In this document: piece by piece, positions 46,778 through 58,352 of the stretch
How the letters are laid out: each line of letters opens with the position of its first letter
How positions within the stretch are numbered: the stretch's first letter is position 1
Origin: Lucifuga dentata
Taxonomy: Eukaryota > Chordata > Actinopteri > Ophidiiformes > Bythitidae
DNA: 64,000 nt
Direction: 5' to 3'
Assembly (NCBI GenBank): GCA_014773175.1
Contig: VXCM01002065.1
Coordinates: 21,835-85,834 of the forward strand
The notes under the pieces: generated by a model
The model's database searches: none
What the model saw: the letters and a program-made list of their open reading frames with translations, nothing else
What the model was told of the DNA's origin: nothing
Position numbers and translations under genes: made by a program

Positions 46778-48750
46778 ACCCCTACACCTGCTTTTGGCTG
46801 TGCTGCTTGTTCTCCTCTTTAAGTTACAGCAGTGTGTTTTAGTACAGTACACACACTGAACAAACAATACTTCTTTAGCTGTCTGGACTGAAACTACAAC
46901 ACATCAGCGATTGTTACACACACACATACACATACACATACACAGGGTCGTCTTGGTGCTGCTATGGTGGTATGTGAAGGCTCAATAGTGGGGGCTGGTC
47001 CTCTGTAATATAACCTTTTCTTTTTTAAATCATTTTTTCTTCTTTCTTCTTTATATTTGTGCATATTTATTTAACAGATCATAGAGAATTTTGTCTGTAA
47101 AGTTTTGTTTTTTTCACCTGATGCTTTTTTTTATTTGTTTTTTTTTTTATTCTTGAGCGTCTTACCTGTTGGTTAGGGGTGAAACACACACTGCCTGACA
47201 AAGACCAGAATTTGCTCTAAGTCTGTCATTAGGTTAAAAAAAAAATACTAATTGGTTATTGAGCTCAGGGCAGAGAATGGCTGCAGGGTGATGAATTCCT
47301 CAATACTTTAATCATAATATTTTACCAACTCTGTGTAATGTTCAGGTTAGAATAAAACCTCTATTATGAAGTTACCTGCTTTGCATACCTGGTAAAGTAG
47401 AAAAGCTCAGTACTAGGTGTCAGTAATCAGTGTTTGGTTGGTAGTTTGTTGTACCTCCACTTACAGGAAACATTTAGAGTGCGTTCCTGTTTGTTTTAAC
47501 CACTTCTGTACTTGTATTGTGTTAAAAGCTGCAGTTACGCTTGGCAAAAAATCCAATTCCAGTTAGATCCAAGGTGGAACAGGACCAGAGATATTACCTG
47601 AGTGTGTCTCCTTTCACCACTTTATCCAGCTTTTATTTCCTGTGCTAGACAGTTTTCTCTGCTAATGAAACGATCCTGCTCATAAAAAATTTTTAGCTCA
47701 TGTAGGATGGAGACATTTGAAAAAGCTGCTGTCAGACATATAGAGGAAAACGTCTTAGAGCCTACACGTGTTCACTACTATGTGGATTTATTTAGAACTT
47801 AAATGTATTTGTATCGAAATTTGAGCCTTGGAGGCTTTTTGTCAAAGCAGAATTTTTTTTCAGTCACGCTCAGACGGTTACTTGTTTTCTGTTCTATAAA
47901 CTCATCATGGGACCGGATGCCTGACACATAGTAGCAGTTTACTATCTCCGTCCAAAAACGTCTTAAAGGCACGTTCCGCTAAATTCAACTGTAAGAATTA
48001 AAGTATAAATCATTTTCATGTTTTCCAGTTTGAGCTTTCAAGACAGAACATTTTTGCCCCATAATTCTACAGGCTTAAATTGGGACAGGAACTTCCAAAG
48101 CATTTAGCCAGATGATGCAATCCTGATGGTGGCATCAGCGATGAGGAAAATCAGGATATCTGTGTGTCCTTTAAAACATCTGAAAAAACCTGTAAGATTA
48201 ACACATTTAAGCCCTGGAAATAATAAAACTAGACAAGTCTGTCACCTAAATCCTAAAATAATTATCAGATTTTTATTCTGCTTTTTAACTACATTTGATT
48301 TTTAATTTTTTGGTCTTAAATTGTTTAAAAAAATTGAATTGGTTCTTTATAATTTACTTGTAATCTGAAAATATTGGTAAAGTATATGTAAATGCCAGTT
48401 AAATGTCTTTTTGGGTAGAATTCCCCCTTAGATCTTGTTCTCTGTTTAGAAGTCAGAGAAAACTGATGTTGATTCTCATAAAGCTATGATGGGTAAAAGA
48501 CAACAGTTTACCAATAATTAATGTATTTATTATTTCATTTCTGGATGAGACACTGTCAGAGATATATCAGTAAAGAGGCTGTCGGTTATAGATTGCTCTC
48601 AGAATCTTTCAAGAATAAGCTGCATAGAAACAGTAAAAACTCACTGTTTTGTGTGAAACCTCAGTAGGAAAATGGACATTTGCTTCAGCTTTTTTTGAAC
48701 AAGGAAGCCAAGCAAAGAAAAAGGAATAGATATGTAGATATGAGCAGTAG

Positions 48751-49365
48751 TTAAAGGACTGTACCACCCATTTTGCATGTTTGAGCCTAATCAATTTTCA
48801 TACACGTTACGTTACTGACAATCATTTCCCAAAGGATAAAACCATATTTCAGCTTTCCTGATATTTTGCAAAAATTTTTCAAAGTCAAATATTCAAATGA
48901 TACATCCACCTTAGAAACTGATGTTTGACCTGCTAATAATTACACAAAAATTATGAAGTCACAGTTGTTAAACTTTTTCCATAAAAGCAGGTCTTCTTTT
49001 GGGATTATATTCCCTGGTGGAGATGTACATTCACTTTGCGCTTTTTAATTGCGCTTAAATGCTAAAATTACAAAACTTCAAAAAAAAAAAAAAAAAAANA
49101 AAAAAAAAAAAAAAAACTGAATATGCGTCTTATTCGTGATAATTGATTACCTATCCAAAGAACATTTCAAGTATCAACAAGTTGATGTTACTAATAGCGT
49201 ACCAGAATTGAACTGAAACCAATGGCAGTCTGGAAGGTAGGGAAAAAAAATTTTAACTCACCATTCCAGGAGTACGCTTTGAGAAATTATTGTCAGTAAC
49301 GTAAAGTGTATGAAAATTGAATATGTTGGGCTCAAACATGCAAAAAGGCCGGTATGGTCCTTTAA
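48751..49365 (+). mobile_element. TTAA-bounded foldback element, copy 5 (gsk3a 3' UTR)
   Basis: Starts ttaaaggactgtaccaccc and ends ccggtatggtcctttaa. Contains a poly(A) tract with a single-N join at 49099, which inflates its length. Confidence 0.9.
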
Positions 49366-50095
49366 ACATGAAGCAGGTCAATTGCTTTTTAGACAAATGT
49401 GTGTATGTGTGTGTGTGTGTCTAAGACCATATTCAAATGAAACAGCCAGTGTTTTAGGATTAAATCAGCAAAGAATACAGGTTTTTAGGAAGCAGTACTG
49501 ACTAGTTGAGAGTTTATAGTATATTTGATACTATTGTACCATGCTTCCTCTGCTGTTGTTTTAATGGCAGCCATGTTTATTTTGAAACTTTTTTAATAAG
49601 TGAAGGATTCTGCTGTTTTTATCCCAACACACAAACATATAGAAGCAGAGTGGAGATATTGTCTCTCTCCCCACGATTTTCCTCCTGACGACCTCTCATC
49701 TTCTGCTGTCACACATGTAACTTTCTTTAAATTATTTATTCCACAAAGTGTGTCAGGTTGATGGTGTTCACACTCAGAGCTGTCAGACTTGCTGTAGCTA
49801 TGAAAAGGTGTGGGCGGACCGCGCCGAATCAAACATGGCTGATTTTTCTCTTTCCTAGTTTTGGAAGCCATTTTTTTCTCGCTCCCCTCTCTCCTTCGTT
49901 TAATGCACATGTAAATATCACTCTTTTTTATTTTCCTCTTTTTACTTTTTTTTTTTTTACAGTGTTCATCTTTTTGTTGCTGTCTTTTTTTTTGTAAATA
50001 TGTTTTTTTTCTTCACACTGTCCTTTACAATCCAAAATGTAAATACTGGAGGGGGAAGGAAAAGCATCTGCCTAATGCTTTCCTTTTGTTTGTTG

Positions 50096-50098
<3 letters not shown>

Positions 50099-50136
<38 letters not shown>
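50099..50136. repeat. TC microsatellite in gsk3a 3' UTR
   Basis: TC run passing into a C-rich tract. Confidence 0.9.
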
Positions 50137-50138
<2 letters not shown>

Positions 50139-51281
50139 CCTCCCTCCCCCTTTCCTGAACTTCAGTAAGAATAGTAAAGTTGCTGTTTTTACTCAGTTTT
50201 TCTTTCCATTCAGGACCATCTGACTGTAATGGTTATTTTGAGTTCTGTTCCAAAATGATCTTTATACATATATCCAAAGGTTATAATGTAACATCGCTAA
50301 ACTACATAACATATAACGGCTAATTTGATCTAACAGAATGCAAATCCTGCAAGACAATAATAAAGGTTTTTGCAAAGTATTACTTATTTTACCAAGGGCT
50401 TAAGTTGATTACTGTCATTAAAACTGACTGTAGCCTGTTTCTTTTATTTTATTTTTATCATTAAAAGAGCAGAATCATTGTTTCCCCTCAAATGATTGAT
50501 TCTAACATTTTGGAACAGAACTTTTTGTGTGTATTTTGACAAAATGCAGTGTATTTATGCTGTGCAGTACTGAGAAACCCAGCTTAGCTACATCTTACTT
50601 GAGTAATACAAAAAGATGAGAAATCGCGTGTTCACCTCCAGCAAATACTCAACATGGGCATTTTTAGATTACAGCATGTAAATATTTTCTGTTATGATAT
50701 GTAACATTTATGTAGCAACTGCAGAAGGAGCCACTTATCAGCTCTGTTTCTGTGTGTGGGTGTGTCTGTGTGTTTGCGAGTTGTGTTAGTGTGTGACCAG
50801 GCACATGATCACAATTGCAAAAAAAAAAAATTGTACTATTGTCTGCATTTTTGAATTCTTTGAAAATGAATAATTTCTTCTTCTTGGTTAACACTTCCTT
50901 AGGGAAAAGCACTGTATCACTTTTTTTTGTCTTTTTATATTTTCTTTTTTCTTTTTTTTTTTTTTAAATTCCAATGCTGTTACCTCTGGTGTCATTCTGC
51001 TCTAATGGACGGCACCTTGGGGTGATCGGAGAGAGACAGAAAGAAAATCATGTCTGTCTGTTCTGTGTGTGTATGATATGGATTCATGTAATAAAGTGAT
51101 GAAACTGTGTTTAGACGTGTACGCAAATTGTCTTGTCTGTATCCTTCAGAAGGATCCTATTGAAAGGGTTTGTATTGAATTTGTCCTTGTTTAAATGGGA
51201 CCGTATCAGTCTATCTTAACACACATTAAGTGTGTGTTATAACCCTAACCCATTATGTGCTCTATTGTGCTTTATAAACCT

Positions 51282-51377
51282 GGGGAACATAGGACCCTGG
51301 GAACATAGGGAGTCATTCCAGGGTCCTATGTTCCCAGGTCCATAGAGCTGGAGAACATAGGACCCTGGAAACATGGG
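51282..51377. repeat. GGGAACATAGGACCCTGG direct and inverted repeat cluster
   Basis: Units of gaacataggaccctggga occur at about 51285 and 51352. An inverted unit ccagggtcctatgttccc lies at 51318-51335. Neighbouring units can form hairpins. Confidence 0.7.
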
Positions 51378-51807
51378 AATAACCCCGTTTGAACCTGCAG
51401 TACCACAGTTTTGTCACTTTGTGGAGACATTTTTTTTTTCCCAGAAATTTCCTTTAACAGTTGTACACTATTATACACTATTATATTTGTTTCTATTTCC
51501 ATAACTATTAAATTTCGACTTTTCCGAGTTGTCTGGAAGGCAACGGAAGTTGTCTTACCACACCACTTGGTATGGAGCAGTCATCCAAGGGTAAAGGGTT
51601 CAACAGGGTGATTCGCCATCTTCCAAAGGGAAGTGAATCCCATGCTCATCTGAGTCAATTATTGTTTTGAAAGGCCATAATAATAATAAAAAAATATATA
51701 TATCATCATCAAGCTCTGAGTTATTAATCTTTAATGCTTCCTGGATTTTTTATTGCATGCACACATGCAATATAAAGTTGGTATGACAAATTAAGCTGCA
51801 AAACCAG

Positions 51808-52075
51808 GGGAGCAGTGGTTAGCACTGTTGCCTTGCAGCAAAATGGTCCTGGGTTTGAATCCCATGCCATGCCTTATGAAGTTGTCAAGTTTCCAATGTG
51901 TTTGTGGTTCCACACAAGTACTACATCACACACACACACATGCACTTATTAAAAATGCACGTTGGGTTAATGTTCCTGCCAGCTTAGCTCTGTGGCTGCA
52001 GGGTTCAATGGGTCAAATGCAGAGGACCAATTTCCCTGTGAATCAGTAAGGTGTAAACTTCATTAAAAATGGAAA
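51808..52075. repeat. SINE-like repeat with tRNA-type promoter boxes
   Basis: The head gcagtggttagcactgttgc resembles a pol III A box and gggtttgaatccc a B box. The tail gtcaaatgcagaggaccaat fits a very common teleost dispersed repeat. It does not fold as a tRNA gene over this length, so a SINE or relic is preferred. Confidence 0.5.
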
Positions 52076-52998
52076 AACTAAAATATAAGTTGTGGTAAGA
52101 GCTATTTTATCAACACCAATTCGATATATGACACTTAGCAGATAATGTCACACTAAAAACTTTTATTAAGAGCTGGAGCAATGTCACACACACAACAACA
52201 AACAGTCTCGGGGTGACAGCCCCATACAGAGGTTACAGCAAGTTCTTATGTTGTCACGTACAAGTCATGATCATTCTTAACTTTGCAAGACGTGGCACAG
52301 CATCATTGGACTGTACGTTATAACACTCCTTAGTTACAAGCATATCATTATAGCCACACACATCATCATCCACACTGACCCTTGATATGAAACAGGTGCC
52401 CTTTGTTCTATCAGCTGAAATTCCTTCACATTCATGTGTTACTTTCCCAAGACAGTATCTGAAGAATAACCTTCAAAATAAGCACACACAGTAAGTCTTA
52501 AGTAAATTGTTCTTTGTCTCATTATCTGCATGAGAAAGGAACAGACAATTCTTTCTTGACCTGTTGTCTGCAGCTGGTGAGGGTTATAGTTACAGTTGGC
52601 AATATTAAATTCCCACAATATAAGCTATGATTAAATGTTAAACTCTTTCAGGGTATACAGAGTTAAAACATTAACATCTTAATTTCTCTTACAAAATACA
52701 CACAAAGTTCTTTTGAGACATGTTATTTTTAACTGTCTTATATTTTCATCCAAGTCAACTGATTTTCTCCAGCTGAAGCTAAATTTGATTCTGCCTCAAA
52801 ATCTAATGCTGAGTTTTGTGATAAACTAGTCCACTGATCTGAAAAGTCCACTGTCCACTCAGAATGACAACAAAATTCTCAGGATCAAAAATATCTTTAT
52901 AATGCAACAGTATAAAAAATGATGGTCAATAAATCTACGGAAGTTGGAAGGCATATAATTATTTAACATGTAATGTTTCCTCTTCATGGCATGTACTG

Positions 52999-53044
52999 TA
53001 TATAAGTGCAATTCACAGACACGAGATTCATTCACCTGCAGCAG
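52999..53044 (+). promoter_or_regulatory. Lectin gene TATA box and non-coding first exon
   Basis: TATATAAG at 52999-53006 is followed about 25-30 bases later by a probable start. A short leader then ends with gcag|gtgaga at 53044. It would splice to the acceptor tttgctttgcag (ending 53405), 17 bases before the lectin ATG. A clear TATA box fits a tissue-specific secreted protein. A second TATA-like run at about 53377 is less likely. Confidence 0.55.
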
Positions 53045-53422
53045 GTGAGACTTTTGGGGTACTTACTGCACAGTCACTGTGTTGCTTTTACAGGGAGATT
53101 AAGTCAATTCTCAGATATGATTGTTGATTTTTAGGGCTCCAAGCACAAAATCCTGGTAAAAAAGTTACTTATTCATTTTGATATTCTTTACCGTTTTGCT
53201 GCAGTTGGCTGCAAAAATTGAGTGGGTGTGGCTTATTCAACAAAAACTGTGGTATCTCATGAATGATCAGGTCTTTTGTCACCAAACTTGAATATATGTG
53301 CAAATACAACTTCTGCAAAAACTGAATCATTCGTTGAGTCATCCCTGAGTGGACCCTGCTTATTGCCACTTACGGCTATATATATATTTTTTATTTGCTT
53401 TGCAGGAGCTCATCACTAAACA

Positions 53423-55363
53423 ATGAAGATCATTTTTTTTCTCTGCGCTGCCTTCACTCTGAGCAGTGCAACAGGTAATGCTGACACTATGAAAGCTGCA
53501 ACAAATGAACTGTCCTTAGATATTACTCTGATCCACCCTGCTAGATACCTGGTCCAATATTTATGAAACTTGAGAAAGTTTCATCATCTTGGCTAAAAGC
53601 ATGCTAAGAAAGTAGCTTTTGATAATGGTGAGCTGCAGGCTTTATGTTCTTCCTCAACAGATTCAGCGGAGGATGTGATGGCTGTTCAGGACAAACAACC
53701 AGTTGAGAGACAATATCCTGAATAGCCACTAAAAGCCTTAAAGTTATTTTGGTTCTCTTGGACTCATCTTTACAGTTTGCAGCAGTGCAACGTTGTAAAG
53801 ATAAAATCTTATCACTACATTAGTCATTTTCCTACAGTTTAGACAAAGTTTCATCTTGATATGAAGATTTATTTAGAGAAACTAACATGAGAAATAATGA
53901 ATACATGCTTTTTTTTCTGTCAGATGAGAGTTCAAAGGAGACGGTGCCTGTGCGGAAGGCAAAAAGTAGGATGCTGGCTGTTAAGAGCAGCAGCTGTCCG
54001 GCTGGCTGGTCTAAATATGGATCTCGATGTTTCATCTTCATCAACAGAAATATGGCCTGGATAGATGCAGAGGTACAGATTGATGCTAAGTGTCATATAA
54101 AGAGGGTATTATCTTTAGCTTAAATTGTATGTTTTATTAGATGGTTGATGTATTGATAACTGAGAAAGTTATTGATTAAGGTCTAAGGGAGGTGGAAAAT
54201 TGATTCCTATTGTTCAAATGTGACAAATGCAATACAAGAGTTTAAAATGTTGACTTGAATTGCTGCCTTGACTGTTCGCCTTTAGGGTTGAACATTTTAC
54301 AGTGTAATTGGACATACAGAGTCAAAGTAAAAACTGATTATTACATATTTTTCAATTCCAATATGATTAAGATTCATCCATGACCACATACATAAGCATC
54401 TTATAGAAGTCTCCTTTGTAAGATTTATTTATTATACTGTTCAGTTATGTATAAATGATTTCTTGGAAGGTCAAATATATGCCAGAATGTGCTGAATAGC
54501 TAAAGTGGATCACCTAAAAGAGCCACATTAACGCCCTAAAACTTTCACTAATCAGGGTTTATTGTCTACATGTTTAATCAGTGTTTACTTAAGATTATTG
54601 TTCTATTTTGGATTTAAATTGATGCAGCGATGCTTTTCTCCGCATTAATGCCTGTTTATATTTTCTTTTAAAGAAATACTGTTTGCATTATGGCACCAAT
54701 CTGGCCTCCATCCACAACGCAGGAGAGCATGACTTCATCAAGGAGATTGTGAGGGCGAGCACAGGTAGTTTCGTCTTTGCCTGGGTCAGTGGCACTGATG
54801 CAGTTAAGGTACAGGAAGATTACATCATCACTTTATCGGCATCAATCAAATAATGAGCAGGTTTTTAGTGTCTCACACGTCTGTATTGTGTTTAAATTGA
54901 GTATTGAGTATTTTAAAAAGCACTGCATAAATAAAATGTATTTGAATGTGGTCTTTGAGATATTTCATACACACAATAGCTATACAAAAGAACTGCCTCA
55001 TTTGTCTCTTATTTGACTATTTTACAGGACCGGGTATGGTTGTGGAGTGATGGCTCAGAATTTGTTTTCCAGGACTGGGCCAGTGGGGAGCCCAGCAATG
55101 ATGGAGGCAGTGAAAGATGCCTTGAAATTAACACATCAGGTACAGTCACATTAGATGTTTTCTTTGCTTGAATAAGTAATTCAGTAATTGAAAACCACAT
55201 GCAGTATTTTTCGGTCTACTTCTAAAATTTGAGTCAGACGTGACTTTTCTCTTTTGCCTTCTTCTCAGACTACCACCTCTGGAATGATCTAAGATGTGAA
55301 ATTGAGCGTCCATTTGTCTGCGGAACAAGCCAACACAGGGATGCTTATCAATACCCAAAATAA
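53423..55363 (+). CDS. Small secreted C-type lectin, fish ladderlectin-like
   Basis: Secreted sugar-binding protein with one C-type lectin domain, probably in mucosal or plasma innate defence. Exons: 53423-53474 (signal peptide MKIIFFLCAAFTLSSATG), 53924-54072, 54674-54808, 55028-55139, 55269-55363; 180 residues. Domain motifs in order: CPAGWSKYGSRCFIF, the KYC-HYGTNLASIH segment, WLWSDGS, EPSND and the calcium-site WND in LWNDLRCE, ending FVCG. The usual conserved cysteines are present. EPS where mannose-type lectins have EPN makes the specificity uncertain. A possible extra exon at 53661 fits no phase. AATAAA follows at 55406-55411. The family also includes fish antifreeze and venom lectins, but nothing here shows either role. 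Confidence 0.85.
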
Positions 55364-55411
55364 GATTTTTGTAGTGTTCATTTATCACTTAGAAGATACA
55401 GATAAAATAAA

Positions 55412-56560
55412 GATCACCACTTGTTGACTTTGTGACCATGACAAGGTTTACTTAAATTTTGAATGGATTAAGAAAAAACAAACAAACAAACAAACAAAAA
55501 AAAAAAAAAANAAAAAAAAAAAAAACAGCAGCTGTTGATTTTGAGTAATGTAATAAAGAATTTAAGATTAATAAAATGGAACATTTCAAAAAATATCCTT
55601 TCTTTTTGCCTGTGTTGAGATGATGTGTTGTCTGGGAGTCAAAGTGCTAATCCTTAAAGGAATTTGTAAACTAGCATTCCCTCTTTAATGAAGAAATAAA
55701 AACAACTTTAAACTTTAATGAACATAATCATAAAAATGATACGCAGTGAAGTCAAAGATTCAAAGTTTTTATTTGTCACTTGCACATATAGTACACTGAA
55801 ATGATGACTGGCAGACTCACACTCAAGACTGTGTGGTAGTAATAGATTATAATATAGAATAAAAATTAAAATTTAACAATCTAAATGGTGGTAAGATATA
55901 CACTAAGAAATAAATATATACAATAGGAGAAAACGTTGAACGTTCTTGTACAATTAAAGTGTAAGTACAGTCTGAGCAGCAAAAAAAAACCCCAAAAAAA
56001 ATACCAAAAAAAACGCTACCAATATGCAATTATACAGTCTGTAGAAGAGAAGCATGCAATATGTACAGCCTTCATTTATGTAAAATATGAGTGGAGAGTA
56101 TGAAAAAATGAAATTAATAATGAAGAATTTACTGCTTCGATGTGCAAATATTTTGTGCAATGTCAGAATGTGCCTTGCCTGTATTGATGTGCAGTGTACC
56201 AGCATATACACAGAAGTGCAAATAACAATGCAGTTTACAAAAGTGCAAGTTGCAACCATCAGGCATTCTGTGGGGCTCTGACTGAGATGGTGGTCAGATC
56301 AGTGGTCAGGTTTAAAAAAAAAAAAAAAAAAANTTTTTTTTTTTTTAACATCAACTTCATTAATGGAGCTAAGTGATTGTAACATACAAGTCGTCAGATG
56401 TTGGGAGGAGATTATCTTGAAAGATACATAACTTCCAACCTGACTTACATATCAAAATTTCTCAACGAAGCCACATTGACCAATTCAGCCGAAGTTCATC
56501 CTCCACACCTTTAGGTGGGGCTATGCATCTGTTTAGCATCTTTTAACCGCTATAATCCTT
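55412..56560. other. Intergenic region between the lectin gene and znf706
   Basis: About 1.1 kb of AT-rich sequence with two low-complexity joins (N at 55511 and 56333). The part 55755-56290 (tttatttgtcacttgcacat and following) resembles widespread teleost repeat relics, but I cannot name the family. No coding exon was seen. Confidence 0.4.
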
Positions 56561-56566
56561 CTTTGA

Positions 56567-56627
56567 GCCTCTCCTCTGGCATTCAAACGGAGAACGACAA
56601 GAGTGAGGAGAGAAACAAGTCTCGAAG
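56567..56627 (+). promoter_or_regulatory. znf706: znf706 probable non-coding first exon
   Basis: The sequence ending ctcgaag|gtaaat at 56627 is a good donor. It lies about 1.1 kb before the coding exon, whose acceptor is tcctgcag at 57716. The upstream start is not defined. The intron 56628-57716 shows no other gene. Confidence 0.5.
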
Positions 56628-57732
56628 GTAAATGTGCGCTAAAGTGAACTGGTTTATCTTTATTTAAACATTGTAATGTACTTTCTTGTTAGTTAATAAC
56701 AAATTGTAGTCGAAGCCACTTGTATTTATTTACTCCGTTGAGCGCGTACAGTGCGGTTTGTCGGAGTCACATGTAAAGCCTATGTACTAGCTAAGCTAGC
56801 TAACACTGTTCGTGTTAGCTAGTTAACAGTGTTAGCAAGGCAGTGCCGGCTGACTAAAGGCCTGTTCGATGACACGTTCAGAAAACTAATCTTTTTATAA
56901 CAATAATGTTGTTAAATATATTATTCAGTTATCCAGTTGTTTAATATATTATAACCAGCTCGTTGCGCAGACTTGGTAATTAACAATTACTATGTCAGCA
57001 CAACACGAGCTAATTATTTGATATCGTAACGTGTTTAGCAAAGGGTGCTGTAGCTAATGCTAACTGTGTTAATGTAATAGACTACGTTATTTTGGTGTAA
57101 TTGCTCATCTAGCCAGTGTGTTCGTTGGCGTATTTTATGACTGACGTTAAATGTTACTGACATGTGGCATGTTGCAGCAGAAACTATGCAGTGTTGATAC
57201 TGATTGTGAGAATTTAACCCATCATGATTTCTATAGCAGCATATTAGTAGCCAAACAGGCCAGATGTTTAACATGGAGCAGCCACTTGTATTGATACATG
57301 GAAAAATATATTTTTTATCATCGTACATTATAACTGTGAAATGAGGGCCACTGAGTAGAAGTGACAGGTTTATTAAGATATCGTATTGTGAAATGAGAGC
57401 ATTATCATATGTCACATCTTAATTTGGAGTGTATTTTGTTGTTCTAGCTGGGTGAAAAGAACAGTCAACAATAATGACACCCAATATGTCATCATTTTGT
57501 CACATCCAGATATGGAGTCTAAAATCTTGCTCGGCTTCAAGATTTCAGATTTCTTAAAGGACAGGTTGGAGTTGACAAATTAGGCTAACACATCTAAAGC
57601 CTAGTTGCTCCTGTTTCATTTTCCACCTCATGTTTAGTCGCAAATCTTATATGTAAGGACACTGTATTATTGATGTAAAGCAACAAAACTGAGTGATGTG
57701 TTTTATTGTCCTGCAGTTCACAGCTGAGGGCC

Positions 57733-58352
57733 ATGGCTCGTGGGCAGCAGAAGATCCAATCCCAGCAAAAGAACGCCAAGAAGGCAGCAGACAAGAAGAA
57801 ATCTCAGGGTGCTGACCAGAAGACCGCAGCTAAGGCAGCTCTGGTCCACACCTGTCCTGTCTGCCGGGTGAGTGTGGGAAAGCCCTGCAGCTGTGGGAGT
57901 GTTAGAACTTAATTAAGATCAGTTTTAATGTTTGTTCTGGCTGACAGTTTTTTGTTTTTTTTTCTCATGGAAATCTGGAGGTAAAGGCTCTGAAGAGTAT
58001 TTTACTTATCCGGTTTCAATAATTCCATTATTTTTTTGGGCCTCAGCATTGCATCACTTTCTGACCCATTAATGGCATACAGTTAGCAAACACTGAAATC
58101 ATGTCAAACATGACAGTAAAAGTTATCAAGCACTTTGAGGTTGTTTTTATTGTTGTTGACATTTGTTGATCTGTATATAGGTGCTGTGAACAATTCTCAC
58201 TACCAGTAGAGTGTATAGCACAAAATAAACCCAAAATTTGATTCTTTTCCTCTTAGACACAGATGCCAGACCCCAAGACCTTCAAGCAGCACTTTGAAAG
58301 CAAACACCCCAAGTCCCCCATGCCTCCTGAGCTGGCGGACGTTCAGGCCTAA
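57733..58352 (+). CDS. znf706: Zinc finger protein 706, 76 residues
   Basis: Small nuclear C2H2-type protein; in mammals ZNF706 is linked to repression of pluripotency genes. Exons 57733-57867 and 58257-58352 give exactly 76 residues, the same length as human. It starts MARGQQKIQSQQKNAKK and has one zinc finger, HTCPVCRTQMPDPKTFKQHF-ESKHP, split by the intron just after CPVCR. It ends PPELADVQA. The intron phase is 0 (CGG|gtgagt ... cttag|ACA). Reading through the donor would give a wrong short end, so the spliced form is preferred. Confidence 0.97.

Larger units (their letters stand above)
46694..51115 (+). other. gsk3a: gsk3a 3' UTR with poly(A) signals
   Basis: A long AT-rich region after the stop. 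AATAAA occurs at 50359-50364 and 51090-51095; the second is the likely distal end, giving about 4.4 kb. It holds a CA repeat just after the stop (46737-46775), a TC repeat (50099-50136) and one foldback element (48751-49365). No other gene was found. Confidence 0.6.
51116..52995. other. Intergenic region between gsk3a and the lectin gene
   Basis: Holds the inverted GGGAACATAGG repeat cluster (about 51282-51377) and a tRNA-headed SINE-like repeat (about 51808-52075). From 52076 to about 52990 nothing further was recognised. Confidence 0.5.

Noticed and set aside
51826..51880. Possible tRNA gene
   Set aside because: A- and B-box-like motifs are present, but no cloverleaf can be formed. It fits a SINE-like repeat.
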